From contig CALKOC010000017.1 in assembly GCA_938091085.1 (NCBI GenBank), forward strand, positions 1 to 64,000: a stretch of 64,000 nt of DNA, read 5' to 3'. Source of the DNA: an uncultured Alphaproteobacteria bacterium. GTDB lineage: Bacteria; Pseudomonadota; Alphaproteobacteria; RS24. The number at the start of each line of letters is the position of its first letter. Position 1 is the stretch's first letter. The notes under the pieces are model-generated. The model was given only the letters and a program-made list of their open reading frames with translations, was not told the origin of the DNA and searched no databases. The translations under genes and the position numbers were made by a program. Below are positions 21,742 to 31,614 of this stretch, one piece after another.

Positions 21742-22008
21742 GAAATTACCCTTAAATTCGGTTGATTAGCTTCACATATAGTATAATAGCCCACTGCACA
21801 AAATCACTGAATTAAGTGACCATGCGACCAAATGCCCAAAACAGAAACTCTTAATCTAAATATCAATCTCAAGCTGTATGGAACAAAAAAGTGGCATTTA
21901 AAATTGAGCATGTCAGACTAATTTTTGACATCAATATCATACGCAACATATTATCTTATAAACGATACGCCTAATCATGGAAATCCCCTTAATCAGAAAC
22001 GGTAAGAT

Positions 22009-23427
22009 ATGAAACCCGAAAATTTATTTTTTGACACTTCCGGCCTCGACAAAGATCGCGCACAACGTTTAACCGAAGAAGCTCTGACTGGCGCCGATGA
22101 CGGAGAACTTTTTATGGAGCATACGCTCTCAGAGAGTTTTTCATTTGATAATAATAGATTACGTGCCGCCAATTTTGATACATCCCGAGGGTTTGGCCTG
22201 CGTGCGGTTAAAGACGAAACTGCTGGATATGCGCACAGCACAGATTTGAGCGAAACAGCCATTAAACGTGCGACTTCTGCTCTTTCACCGGTTATTTCCG
22301 GTCATAGCGGCACGATATCCGATGCCCCAGCAAAAACCGAGACAAGCCTCTACACAGACGCCAACCCGCTAGAAGGGGAAGGCTTCTCAGACAAAGTCAA
22401 AATTTTAGAAGATATCAATGCTTATGCACGCGCTAAAGATAACCGCGTCAGGCAGGTCTCTATTGGTCTTTCAGGCGAATGGCAGGCTGTTGCGATTATC
22501 CGACCTGACGGGCAGCCTGTTTTTGATGTGCGACCCCTTGTTCGCCTTGATGTCTCAGTCGTTGCCGGCGAGGGTGACCGCCAAGAAAGCGGGCATTGCG
22601 GACGCGGTGGTCGAGCCGGATACGCTCAATGGCTTACCCCTGAAAACTGGCAAGGTCAGGTCGATGAAGCTTTACGTTCAGCCTTGGTCAATCTTGATTC
22701 GGTTCCTGCTCCTGCAGGCGAAATGGATGTCGTTCTGGGCCCGGGCTGGCCAGGCATTCTATTGCATGAAGCAGTCGGTCATGGCCTAGAAGGTGACTTT
22801 AACCGGAAAAAAACATCAGCGTTCTCTGATCGTATTGGTCAACGTGTTGCTTCTCCGGGTGTCACCGTGATTGATGATGGTACCTTACCTGACCGGAGAG
22901 GCTCTTTATCTGTTGATGATGAAGGCACACCTACCGAAAAAACTGTTCTCATTGAGGACGGCATTCTGACCGGTTATATGCAAGATCGCATGAATGCGCG
23001 CCTTATGGGCATGCAACCGACTGGAAATGGCCGCCGCGAAAGTTTTGCCTGTCAACCCATGCCGCGCATGACCAACACTTACATGTTAGGTGGTGATAAA
23101 GATCCGGATGAAATTTTGGCAGATGTTAAAAAAGGTGTTTACGCGGTCAGTTTTGGTGGCGGGCAGGTCGATATTACATCAGGTAAATTCGTATTCTCTT
23201 GCACAGAGGCCTACCAAATTGAAGACGGGAAGTTGGGCGCACCTATCAAAGGGGCGACACTTATCGGCACTGGTCCTGAAAGCATGCAACGCATTTCCAT
23301 GATTGGTAATGATATGAAGCTTGATGATGGGATCGGCACCTGCGGCAAAGACGGACAAGGTGTTCCCGTCGGAGTCGGTCAACCCACATTAAGGCTGGAA
23401 GGTCTTACTGTCGGCGGCACGGGCTAG
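22009..23427 (+). CDS. tldD: Metalloprotease TldD
   Basis: 472-residue subunit of the TldD/TldE (PmbA) heterodimeric zinc protease, known for maturing peptide substrates such as microcin B17 and CcdA. The zinc motif HEAVGHGLEGD (HExxxH) is present near residue 253. RAANFDTSRGFGLRAV, GRGGRAGY and the C-terminal GIGTCGKDGQGVPVGVGQPTLR match the family. The partner TldE/PmbA is encoded 3.4 kb downstream on the same strand, with gshA, rsmE and ubiA between. tldD next to ctaC is a common arrangement in Rhizobiales-type genomes. Confidence 0.96.
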   Translation: MKPENLFFDTSGLDKDRAQRLTEEALTGADDGELFMEHTLSESFSFDNNRLRAANFDTSRGFGLRAVKDETAGYAHSTDLSETAIKRATSALSPVISGHSGTISDAPAKTETSLYTDANPLEGEGFSDKVKILEDINAYARAKDNRVRQVSIGLSGEWQAVAIIRPDGQPVFDVRPLVRLDVSVVAGEGDRQESGHCGRGGRAGYAQWLTPENWQGQVDEALRSALVNLDSVPAPAGEMDVVLGPGWPGILLHEAVGHGLEGDFNRKKTSAFSDRIGQRVASPGVTVIDDGTLPDRRGSLSVDDEGTPTEKTVLIEDGILTGYMQDRMNARLMGMQPTGNGRRESFACQPMPRMTNTYMLGGDKDPDEILADVKKGVYAVSFGGGQVDITSGKFVFSCTEAYQIEDGKLGAPIKGATLIGTGPESMQRISMIGNDMKLDDGIGTCGKDGQGVPVGVGQPTLRLEGLTVGGTG

Positions 23428-23448
23428 AACGATCAAGCTGTTAAAGGG

Positions 23449-24801
23449 TTAATAAGTTAGGGCTTTATAAACAGAAGTAATGTCACCTTCCCACTCAGTG
23501 GAAAGTTTTGTTGCCAATATCTCCGCTGGACTACACCCTTGTTCGATTACAGCTTCTAGCGGCCTTAAATATTGGGTTTCATCTGCCCCCTCATAGTCTT
23601 TTGCCCCACGGGCAACCAGACCCTCACGAGACAAGTCGAGTGCTTGACGCGCAATATCTAACACATGGCCATCTCTAAATTCTGCTTTTAGTCCCTGCCG
23701 TGCGGCATTGATACGCAACGCATTGCGTTCCTCCGCAGACCAATCAGATACCATATTAAGCGCTTTCTTTTGCGTCGCCTCATCATAGAGTAACCCGACC
23801 CAAAAAGCGGGCAACGCACAAAAAGTATCACGCGGACCACTATCAGCGCCGCGCATTTCTATGAATCTTTTCAGTCTTGCTTCGGGAAACAGCGTGGTCA
23901 GATGGTTCTCCCAATCTTCGCCCCTAGGCTTCTCACCCGGCAGTGCAGACAAATTCCCATCCAGAAAGTCTTTAAAACTTAAACCTGTCGCATCAATAAA
24001 ACGCCCGTCCCGAATAACAAAATACATTGGTACATCCAACGCATAATCCACATATCGTTCATAACCAAAATCATCAAAAACAAAAGGTAGATTGCCTGTA
24101 CGCTCTGCGTCAGTATCCAGCCAGACCAGAGAGCGCTCAGACACATGCCCCATGCTTTGACCATTTATAAAGGGTGAATTGGCAAATAATGCAGTCGCAA
24201 TGGGTTGCAGAGCTATTGCAATCCGCATTTTCTCAACCATATCGGCTTCGGAAGCAAAATCGAGATTCACCTGCACTGTCGCCGTGAGATACATCATCTC
24301 CAGACCCCTCGTGCCCTGCGTCGGCATGTAGTTCGTCATAATGTCATAACGACCTTTAGGCATTTTGGGCATATCCGCCACCGACCAATCAGGCGCATAG
24401 CCGATGCCCATATAGGCTTGCCCCAAACGATCGGCAAGTTGCAAAACCTCTTTAAGATGCGTCCCAACTTCGGCACAAGTTTGATGTATGTTTGCTAAGG
24501 GTGCGCCGGAAAGCTCTAATTGCCCTCCTGGTTCAAGCGTGACAGAGCCGCCGCCTTGTTCTTGAGGGCGGGTAAGTGCAACCAGCGTTTCACCCTCATA
24601 TTTGCCTTGCCAACCATTACCTATAAGCCCTTCAAGCATTGCTTTAATGCCATTAGGCCCATCATAAGGCAGGGGGCTAAAATCACTGGAACGATAACCA
24701 AACTTTTCGTGTTCAGTTCCAATACGCCACTGATCTTTGGGTTTTTCGCCGGCGGCAATCCATTCTATGAGGGATGCCTTGTTTTCCAGATATTCTGTCA
24801 T
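23449..24801 (-). CDS. gshA: Glutamate-cysteine ligase (plant/alphaproteobacterial type)
   Basis: First enzyme of glutathione synthesis, 450 residues, of the GCS2 type used by alphaproteobacteria and plants. Recognisable: WRIGTEHEKFGY near the N-terminus, SVTLEPGGQLELSGAPL, MPKGRYDIMTNYMPTQGTRGLEMMYLTATVQVNLDF and FIEMRGADSGPRDTFCALPAFWVGLLYD. It follows rsmE on the same strand by about 80 bp and converges on tldD. Confidence 0.95.
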   Translation of the reverse strand: MTEYLENKASLIEWIAAGEKPKDQWRIGTEHEKFGYRSSDFSPLPYDGPNGIKAMLEGLIGNGWQGKYEGETLVALTRPQEQGGGSVTLEPGGQLELSGAPLANIHQTCAEVGTHLKEVLQLADRLGQAYMGIGYAPDWSVADMPKMPKGRYDIMTNYMPTQGTRGLEMMYLTATVQVNLDFASEADMVEKMRIAIALQPIATALFANSPFINGQSMGHVSERSLVWLDTDAERTGNLPFVFDDFGYERYVDYALDVPMYFVIRDGRFIDATGLSFKDFLDGNLSALPGEKPRGEDWENHLTTLFPEARLKRFIEMRGADSGPRDTFCALPAFWVGLLYDEATQKKALNMVSDWSAEERNALRINAARQGLKAEFRDGHVLDIARQALDLSREGLVARGAKDYEGADETQYLRPLEAVIEQGCSPAEILATKLSTEWEGDITSVYKALTY

Positions 24802-24883
24802 TCAACTCGTCTCTTAAGCCGATGTAAGCTTGTTTTCTGAATCGCGCAAGACGGGAAATAATCGATACTTCTAAACGCCACCA

Positions 24884-25651
24884 CTACACCCAGTCCCCTA
24901 AAGTCATCTGACAAAGGGAAAGAGCAGCTACCAAAGCGGTATCGGCGCGTAAAATTCGTGGGCCGAGACTAATTGCAAGCGTATCAGGACGGGTATGAAG
25001 CTTTTGTCTTTCTGCTGGTGAAAACCCACCTTCAGGCCCGATAAGAATCGCAACAGGTTTATTTTTCATTGCCTCTAGTGCTTGTCGTGAGTCCTTGGTC
25101 AATATCGGCCCCGCGCCCTCATCACAAAAAACAAGAGGACGAGAGGGCAGCGTTTCACTTAGTTTTTCAAGCGCTAATTCCAAATCAATGGAGTCATTCA
25201 ATTCAGGTACTTGCAGCAAATTACATTGCTCAGCAGCCTCGACCATATTTGCTTTGAGGCGTTCATAATTTAATCGTGCTTTTTGTGTATATTGCGTCAT
25301 CACAGGCGTCAAAGATGCCGCCCCCATTTCAGTAGCCTTTTGAACCATATAATCAAGGCGGGCTTTTTTGACCGGTGCAAACAGCATGTGAATATCCGGT
25401 GCAAAGGTTTGTAAACGGGTTTGAGTCTGCGCCTCAATCAAAGCTGATTTTTTATCAAGCTTAGAAATCTCAGCCAGCCACTCCCCGTCGCGCCCATTAA
25501 AAACTAAAATATGCTCACCGGGCTGACAGCGCATAACATTCCGCAAATAATGGTGCTGGCTTTTGTTGAGTGTACAATTCCGATTTTCATTAAGGTCTTC
25601 GGATATATAAAGCCGGATTTTGCCTGTTATCTTGTTATCTGTTGACGCCAT
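24884..25651 (-). CDS. rsmE: 16S rRNA m3U1498 methyltransferase
   Basis: SPOUT-class methyltransferase of 255 residues acting on U1498 of 16S rRNA. It has an N-terminal PUA-like part (HHYLRNVMRCQPGEHILVFNGRDGEWLAEI), then KKARLDYMVQKATEMGAASLTPV, and the knot motifs ILIGPEGGFSPAE and LGPRILRADTALVAAL. It is divergent from ubiA, sharing a 137-bp spacer. Confidence 0.96.
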   Translation of the reverse strand: MASTDNKITGKIRLYISEDLNENRNCTLNKSQHHYLRNVMRCQPGEHILVFNGRDGEWLAEISKLDKKSALIEAQTQTRLQTFAPDIHMLFAPVKKARLDYMVQKATEMGAASLTPVMTQYTQKARLNYERLKANMVEAAEQCNLLQVPELNDSIDLELALEKLSETLPSRPLVFCDEGAGPILTKDSRQALEAMKNKPVAILIGPEGGFSPAERQKLHTRPDTLAISLGPRILRADTALVAALSLCQMTLGDWV

Positions 25652-25788
25652 TGGTCTCTCTACCCATATATGTCGTGAGCAGGTATAGTGAGCTCAGCTT
25701 AGTTTGGTCGGCTTATATATAGTGCTGTCCATACCAACAAAACACCAGTTATTTTTTATCCAATTAATGAAATTCAAAGACCAAAAAT

Positions 25789-26709
25789 ATGCGTGACCAA
25801 TCACCTGCAGATGCCTCAAAGAATAACTGGGTAAACCAATTTCTCCCGACTGCATTTATTCCCTATGCCCGACTTGCTCGGCTGGACCGTCCTATCGGAA
25901 GCTGGCTCCTTTTCTGGCCTTGTCTTTGGGGTGTCTGGTTGGCTCAACTTGAAACCGGTCTCATCCCATTGACACAGACATTTTATATCAGCGCGCTTTT
26001 TGCAGTCGGCGCCATCGTGATGCGCGGCGCAGGATGCACTTATAATGATATTGTTGATCGTGACTATGATGGCAAGGTAGAGCGAACGCATAACCGACCC
26101 CTCCCAGCCGGTCAAATTACAGTGAGACAAGCATGGGCATTTTTAATTGTTCAATGTCTTATCGGGCTGTGTGTTTTATTGCAGTTTAATATACAAACCA
26201 TCATCCTTGGCGTTCTATCGCTCGCCCCCATTGCGATTTACCCGTTCATGAAACGCTATACTTGGTGGCCACAGTTTTTTCTGGGTATTGCATTTAATTG
26301 GGGTGTATTTATGGGTTATGCGGCGTTAGCAGGCAATCTTTCAGTTACGGTAGGGCTGGTCTATGTGGCCGCCATATTCTGGACTGTAGGGTATGACACC
26401 ATATATGCCCATCAAGACCGTGAGGATGACAACCTGATTGGCCTCAAATCCTCTGCTATCCGACTGGGTGATAAAACCCATATCGCACTCTGGGTGATTT
26501 ATGGCTTAAGCGTGTTAAGCTTTCTCGCAGCAGGATTAATGACGTCTGCGGGTTTGTGGTTCTATCTTATTATGGGTTTAGTGGCTATGCATCTGACATG
26601 GCAGGTTCTAAATACGGACATTAATGACAGCGATCAGTGTCTGGCTGTTTTTAAATCCAACAGGGTTCTGGGCTTTATCATCATGATGGCATTTGCGTTA
26701 TCCCTATAA
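25789..26709 (+). CDS. ubiA: 4-hydroxybenzoate octaprenyltransferase
   Basis: Membrane prenyltransferase of ubiquinone synthesis, 306 residues, eight to nine helices. The first Asp motif is GAGCTYNDIVDRDYDGKVERTHNRPLPAG (DxxxD region) and the second YDTIYAHQDREDDNLIGLKSSAIRLG. LDRPIGSWLLFWPCLWGVW at the N-terminus is typical. It is divergent from rsmE and followed by pmbA after 135 bp. Confidence 0.96.
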   Translation: MRDQSPADASKNNWVNQFLPTAFIPYARLARLDRPIGSWLLFWPCLWGVWLAQLETGLIPLTQTFYISALFAVGAIVMRGAGCTYNDIVDRDYDGKVERTHNRPLPAGQITVRQAWAFLIVQCLIGLCVLLQFNIQTIILGVLSLAPIAIYPFMKRYTWWPQFFLGIAFNWGVFMGYAALAGNLSVTVGLVYVAAIFWTVGYDTIYAHQDREDDNLIGLKSSAIRLGDKTHIALWVIYGLSVLSFLAAGLMTSAGLWFYLIMGLVAMHLTWQVLNTDINDSDQCLAVFKSNRVLGFIIMMAFALSL

Positions 26710-26844
26710 TCGAAAATGGCTTTAAAATAGAAGCGCCTTAAAAGCTGACGAATGCCATAAAGGGTCTATATAATTTAAATACAGATGAGGCTTATCTTCC
26801 AGTAATGAGATTTTGCCTGAAGACAAATATGGAGATAAACAAAA

Positions 26845-28191
26845 ATGTCTGACCCAGTTTCAAACCCAATGGACTTTGCCCAACAGGCAGTTGAGAAAAT
26901 GCTGGCTTATGGCGCAGACCAGGCTGATGCGCTGGTTAGCGAAAGCCTCTCCATAGGGGCGTCCTCACGGCTTGGAAATATGGAAGATATTGAGCATGCG
27001 GAGTCAGCAGATGTTGGTCTGCGCGCCCTCATCGGCACCCAACAAGCATTTGTATCTTCCTCCGGTATGAATGCCGACCAATTGGACAGCCTCGCGGAGC
27101 GCGCTGTTGCGATGGCTCGCATGGCACCTGCCGACCCATTTTGCGGCTTGGCAGATGAGAGCCGACTAGCAAAAGAAATTCCTCAACTCGATCTGGAAGA
27201 CGCCAATGAACCGGAAATGGCGAAACTCACCCAGATGGCAGTTGAAACAGAGGAAACCGCACGCGCCATGGAGGGTATTACCAATTCCGAAGGGGCGGGG
27301 GCTGGCTGGGCGAAAAGCACAACCGGTCTGGTCACGTCTGACGGTTTTGCTGAGAATTATAGTGCAACCTCATGGTCGCTCAGTTGTGCTGTTCTTGCCG
27401 GCAATGGCGATAATATGGAAAGAGATTACGCAGGACATACAGTTCGGCACAGAGAAGATTTGGAAACGCCTGAACAAATTGGGGCAGAAGCGGCCAGCCG
27501 CGCATTGGCACGACTGAATCCACGCAAACTTGAAAGCCGCAAAGCCCCCGTCATTTACGACAAAAGAGTGTCGGCTAGTCTGCTCGGTCATTTCGCTGCC
27601 GCTATTTCAGGAACAGCAATTGCGCGCGGCACCAGCTTTTTGAAAGATTGCATGAATGAAGATGTGTTTTCAAAAAGCATCACCGTCATAGATGACCCCA
27701 AACGCATAAGAGGGCTTCGCTCTATGGCCTTTGATGCTGAAGGCTTGGATTGTGAGAAACTTACCCCCGTATCGGAAGGGCAGCTCACCTGCTGGCTTCT
27801 TGATACCTCGACAGGGAAACAACTTGATATGCCAAGTAATGGGCGCGCGGCGCGGGGTATTGGTGGCCCACCCTCACCTTCTGCATCCAATCTTTATATA
27901 GAAGACGGAAATGCATCCCTTCAAGAACTCATGCAGCAAATTGGGGAGGGGCTTTATGTCACCGAACTGATTGGTATGGGAGTTAATGGCGTCACAGGCG
28001 ATTACAGCAGGGGTGCTGCTGGTTACTGGATTGAAAATGGCGAGCTGGCCTATCCCGTCAGTGAAATTACAATTGCTGGCAACCTTAAAGATATGTTCAA
28101 GAACATCACTCCTGCCAATGATTTAAGTTTCAGATACAGCATTAATGCGCCCACTTTACTTGTAGAAGAGATGACACTTGCAGGTCTCTAA
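26845..28191 (+). CDS. pmbA: Metalloprotease subunit PmbA/TldE
   Basis: 448-residue partner of TldD; this subunit lacks the HExxxH zinc motif, as expected. Features: RLGNMEDIEHAESADVGLRALIG, NSEGAGAGWAKS, SRKAPVIYDKRVSASLLGHFAAAISGTAIARG and the C-terminal TELIGMGVNGVTGDYSRGAAGYWIENG. An ATG with a nearby GGAG ribosome site starts it. It overlaps cysQ by 14 bases, an arrangement conserved in related bacteria. Confidence 0.96.
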   Translation: MSDPVSNPMDFAQQAVEKMLAYGADQADALVSESLSIGASSRLGNMEDIEHAESADVGLRALIGTQQAFVSSSGMNADQLDSLAERAVAMARMAPADPFCGLADESRLAKEIPQLDLEDANEPEMAKLTQMAVETEETARAMEGITNSEGAGAGWAKSTTGLVTSDGFAENYSATSWSLSCAVLAGNGDNMERDYAGHTVRHREDLETPEQIGAEAASRALARLNPRKLESRKAPVIYDKRVSASLLGHFAAAISGTAIARGTSFLKDCMNEDVFSKSITVIDDPKRIRGLRSMAFDAEGLDCEKLTPVSEGQLTCWLLDTSTGKQLDMPSNGRAARGIGGPPSPSASNLYIEDGNASLQELMQQIGEGLYVTELIGMGVNGVTGDYSRGAAGYWIENGELAYPVSEITIAGNLKDMFKNITPANDLSFRYSINAPTLLVEEMTLAGL

Positions 28192-28993
28192 TCCCCTATC
28201 GTCTTCTCTTGAGGAAGACTTTGAACTGTTATGTTCTGCTGTCCGGCAAGCCGGAGATTTAAGCATGCGCTATTTCGGTCAATCGCCTCAGCATTGGGAA
28301 AAAGAAGAAAATCAACCCGTTAGTGAAGCTGACATAGAAGTCAATGACCTGTTGCATCATCAACTACAAACCCCCAGACCAGATTATGGGTGGTTATCAG
28401 AAGAAACCCCAGATGAGCAGCACAGGTTAACATGCTCACATGTTTGGGTTGTTGATCCAATTGACGGCACGAAAGCATTTATTCAGGGCAAGCCAGAATT
28501 CACTATTTCCGTTGCTCTGGTCGAAAACTGCAGACCCATCGCCGCGGTTGTCTATAATCCAGCTCATAAAGAATTTTACGCCGCCATGTTGGGTATGGGC
28601 ACCCATTGCAATGGCAAGCCTGTCCACATCACAGAACGTAAAACCCTCGAAAACAGCCGTATTTGCGGGTATGAAAAAATGTTTGCTCATGAGGGGTGGG
28701 CGCATTTATGGCCACAATTAACTGTCGAAAACAGAAATTCCGTTGCCTATCGTTTAGCTCTCGTTGCTGGCGGTCAATTTGATGCGACATTAATTATGAA
28801 CACCAAAAATGATTGGGATATTGCCGCCGGTGATCTTCTTGTCCATGAAGCGGGCGGCGTTGTCTGTGGATTTAACCGCAAGCAACTTACCTATAATAAT
28901 CAAATCACCCGTCATCGGGGGTTGATGGCAGGGTCCGAGGCGCTTACGGCAGAATTTGCGTCACGCGTTGAGACTATTAAACATAATCTGTGA
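28178..28993 (+). CDS. cysQ: 3'(2'),5'-bisphosphate nucleotidase, CysQ/inositol monophosphatase family
   Basis: 271-residue Mg-dependent phosphatase, probably hydrolysing adenosine 3',5'-bisphosphate from sulfate assimilation. Metal-binding motifs: WLSEETPD (Glu), VVDPIDGTKAFIQGKPEF (DPIDGT) and the C-terminal NDWDIAAGDLLVHEAGG (WDxAAG). The start is TTG, inside the end of pmbA, behind an AGAAGAG element; no ATG is available before the conserved region. An inositol-monophosphatase activity cannot be excluded. Confidence 0.9.
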   Translation: MQVSNPLSSSLEEDFELLCSAVRQAGDLSMRYFGQSPQHWEKEENQPVSEADIEVNDLLHHQLQTPRPDYGWLSEETPDEQHRLTCSHVWVVDPIDGTKAFIQGKPEFTISVALVENCRPIAAVVYNPAHKEFYAAMLGMGTHCNGKPVHITERKTLENSRICGYEKMFAHEGWAHLWPQLTVENRNSVAYRLALVAGGQFDATLIMNTKNDWDIAAGDLLVHEAGGVVCGFNRKQLTYNNQITRHRGLMAGSEALTAEFASRVETIKHNL

Positions 28994-29039
28994 TATGCTG
29001 AACATATGATTAAGCATCAGAATCACTTAGTGAATTTAA

Positions 29040-30812
29040 ATGTCTAAAGACTCAATAAAACGCCCACATCGGTCAAAAACACTGGCTGTCAGCACAAGAA
29101 CATTTTCGGTTTACATCAAACCGTTTCTTGGGTTGATACTTTTGGGTATTTTAGCAAATTTGATTATCGCAGGGGCAGCAGGGGCGCTTCCTTGGTTTAT
29201 TCAGCAAGCTATCGACACGGTCTTTGTTAATGGGGATAGAAGCATGTTGGTGATCATCCCGCTGGGCGTGGTCATCATGTCGGTTGTCAGAGGCGGCGCA
29301 ACATATCTGTCAAATGTTATCCTAAATTATGTCGGGCAAAAAATCACCGCGCGGCTTCAATTTGAAATATATGAAAACATCATCAAAGCTGATCTGGAAA
29401 CACTGGGCGACTCACATACTGGCAATTACATCGCCATATTTCTGAATGATGCCAAACTCATGGCGAACACCTTAAACCAAACCTTGATTAACTTGTTCAG
29501 GCACTTTTTTACCCTGATTGTTCTCACGGGCATGATGTTTAGCCTAAATTGGAAACTTGCCAGTATCTATGTGATCATAGTTATGCCAGCCGGTATTTTG
29601 TCAATGCGACGGCTCGGCAAAGTTACGCGCAAAGCCTCTCATCAAGGTCTAACAGAGACAGGGCTACTCTCAAGACTCATATCAGAAACCATCAAAGGAA
29701 TCCGGGTTGTCAAAGCCTATGCAGGTGAGAAACTGGAAGCCCAAAACGCTGACCGGGTCATTAACCGCGTTCTGGAATTCACGATGCGTTCGGTACGCGC
29801 CAAATCCGCATCCAGTCCTATTGTTGAGTCTCTTGCGGGTATTGCAGTTGCCGGCATCATCTTCTGGGGAGGTAGCCAAAGCTTTGAAGGAAATTTGACT
29901 GCTGGTGAATTCATGGGCTTCATCTCTGCACTCCTTCTTGCTTACCAGCCGCTTAGATCTGTAGCCAATCTACCCGTAGTTTTGCAAGAGGGTGTGGCGG
30001 CAGGATTGAGAGTTTTCGAAATTATCGATAAACCCATTGAAATTAAAAATAAGCCTGAGGCCACTGAACTAAAAATTTCAGAAGGCGGCATCGGATTTAA
30101 AAATGTCTCATTTGTTTATGGCAATCGTGATGTTGCTGCATTAGATGGCATTTCAATTGACATTAATCCGGGGGAAACAGTCGCTCTTGTTGGCCCTTCA
30201 GGGGCCGGGAAATCAACCTTACTCAATCTGGTTTTGCGTTTTTATGACCCTGTTTCCGGCAGCATTGAGATAGACGGTCAAGATATTCAAAATGTTACAA
30301 TTGAAAGTCTGCGAGCTTCAACGGCACTCGTGACACAAGAGCCGTTCCTATTTGATGACACAATCGCCGCCAATATTGCTTATGGACAAAATAATGCCAG
30401 TCAAGAAGACATAGAAAAAGCCGCGAAAAGCGCTGCTGCACATGATTTTATTTCTGCCTTGCCAGAAGGCTACAACACAAGATGCGGGGAAGGCGGCATG
30501 CAATTATCCGGCGGTCAGCGTCAACGCATTGCTATTGCCCGCGCCATGCTGAAAGACACGCCAATCTTGTTACTGGATGAGGCAACCTCGGCATTAGACA
30601 ATAAGGCCGAGAAAGAAGTTCAAAAAGCACTTACATATTTAATGCAAGACAGAACATCTCTTGTTGTAGCGCATAGGTTATCAACCATTATAAATGCTGA
30701 TAAAATCTATGTCATTAATCAGGGTAAAGTCGTCCAGTCTGGGTCGCATGAAGAATTATCAAAAGCCAAAGGTTTGTACGCTGAATTATACAAAGCACAA
30801 TTTGAGGATTAA
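29040..30812 (+). CDS. ABC transporter, MsbA-like fused permease/ATPase
   Basis: 590-residue half transporter with six membrane helices (first about residues 28-55) followed by an ATPase domain from about 345. Walker A is GPSGAGKST, the signature LSGGQRQR, Walker B ILLLDEATSALD and the H-loop VVAHRLS. It opens the LPS gene block, with DUF374 acyltransferases, waaA and lpxK downstream, so flipping of lipid A or core lipid across the inner membrane (MsbA role) is likely. Substrate is inferred from context. Confidence 0.88.
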   Translation: MSKDSIKRPHRSKTLAVSTRTFSVYIKPFLGLILLGILANLIIAGAAGALPWFIQQAIDTVFVNGDRSMLVIIPLGVVIMSVVRGGATYLSNVILNYVGQKITARLQFEIYENIIKADLETLGDSHTGNYIAIFLNDAKLMANTLNQTLINLFRHFFTLIVLTGMMFSLNWKLASIYVIIVMPAGILSMRRLGKVTRKASHQGLTETGLLSRLISETIKGIRVVKAYAGEKLEAQNADRVINRVLEFTMRSVRAKSASSPIVESLAGIAVAGIIFWGGSQSFEGNLTAGEFMGFISALLLAYQPLRSVANLPVVLQEGVAAGLRVFEIIDKPIEIKNKPEATELKISEGGIGFKNVSFVYGNRDVAALDGISIDINPGETVALVGPSGAGKSTLLNLVLRFYDPVSGSIEIDGQDIQNVTIESLRASTALVTQEPFLFDDTIAANIAYGQNNASQEDIEKAAKSAAAHDFISALPEGYNTRCGEGGMQLSGGQRQRIAIARAMLKDTPILLLDEATSALDNKAEKEVQKALTYLMQDRTSLVVAHRLSTIINADKIYVINQGKVVQSGSHEELSKAKGLYAELYKAQFED

Positions 30813-30862
30813 TAACCTGGTAAGCGTCAGTTAAGTTCAATAGTTAGTATTCAAGTTGAGTA

Positions 30863-31573
30863 ATGAAAATAGTGGTAAAAAAAATCGTACGAAGCAACGC
30901 AATGCTCTATTTTGCGGCACTCCTGCTCAAAATCTGGATTGGTTTTGTCTTTCTTTCTTGCCGTAAGGTTACTGTCGGACAGCAGCATCTGGATGAGATG
31001 CAAACCACCAAAGACACATTCATTCTCACCGTTTGGCACAGAAACCTCCTCATGGCCCCCAAAACTCTGGTGTCATCAAAATCATATGCCAGTTTAAGTT
31101 CTGATCATATAGACGGCAAAATAGGTGTTTTTTATGCTCGGCTGACAGGCGTCACACCCGTGACTGGCTCTGGAACAGGCACAGCCTCAAAGCGACCCAT
31201 TAAAAATAAAAAAGGCGCCACGGCGTTACGGCATTTAATCCGTTATTTAAATAATCATACCTGCGTCTGGTTAACCGCTGACCTTCCCCCCGGCCCCTCG
31301 CGTGAATGTGGAAGAGGGATTATCGCTTTGGCGCGGCTCAGTCAAAAGCCTATAATGCCAACAGCTATTCGCTCAGAAAACGAGATTATTATTGAAAAAA
31401 CATGGGACAAATTCATCATCCCAAAACCTTTTGGTAAGTTGATAATTCTCTTTGGCGCGCCGCTCACAGTGCCACAAGATGCAAACGATGAGACGCGTGA
31501 AGCCTGTCGCCAACAATTGGAAAAAAACCTTAATGACCTTCATGAAAGGGCTGAAAATCTGTTAAAAGGTTAA
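30863..31573 (+). CDS. DUF374 acyltransferase, LpxJ-like (copy 1)
   Basis: 236 residues. A hydrophobic N-terminal anchor (LYFAALLLKIWIGFVFLSCRK) precedes the DUF374/LPLAT-like segments TVWHRNLLMAP (the HxxxL acyltransferase-like histidine), SSDHIDGKIGVFYARL, VTGSGTGTASKRP, and LTADLPPGPSRECGRGIIALARLSQKPIMPTAIR. DUF374 includes LpxJ of epsilonproteobacteria, a secondary lipid A acyltransferase. It lies directly before a diverged second copy and waaA, which supports a lipid A role. Which acyl chain it adds cannot be told from sequence. Confidence 0.82.
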   Translation: MKIVVKKIVRSNAMLYFAALLLKIWIGFVFLSCRKVTVGQQHLDEMQTTKDTFILTVWHRNLLMAPKTLVSSKSYASLSSDHIDGKIGVFYARLTGVTPVTGSGTGTASKRPIKNKKGATALRHLIRYLNNHTCVWLTADLPPGPSRECGRGIIALARLSQKPIMPTAIRSENEIIIEKTWDKFIIPKPFGKLIILFGAPLTVPQDANDETREACRQQLEKNLNDLHERAENLLKG

Positions 31574-31614
31574 TTATAACTCAAAAATTAAGCGCACTAA
31601 GAAAGCTAATAATA

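Noticed and set aside
21742-22008. FNR-type box in the ctaC-tldD spacer
   Set aside because: TTGACATCAA near 21930 lacks the TTGAT-N4-ATCAA spacing, so no FNR site is claimed.
22009-28191. tldD plus pmbA as a peptide-maturation cluster
   Set aside because: TldD/TldE pairs can process RiPP precursors, but the genes between are housekeeping (gshA, rsmE, ubiA) and no precursor-like small gene was seen, so this looks like the core protease.
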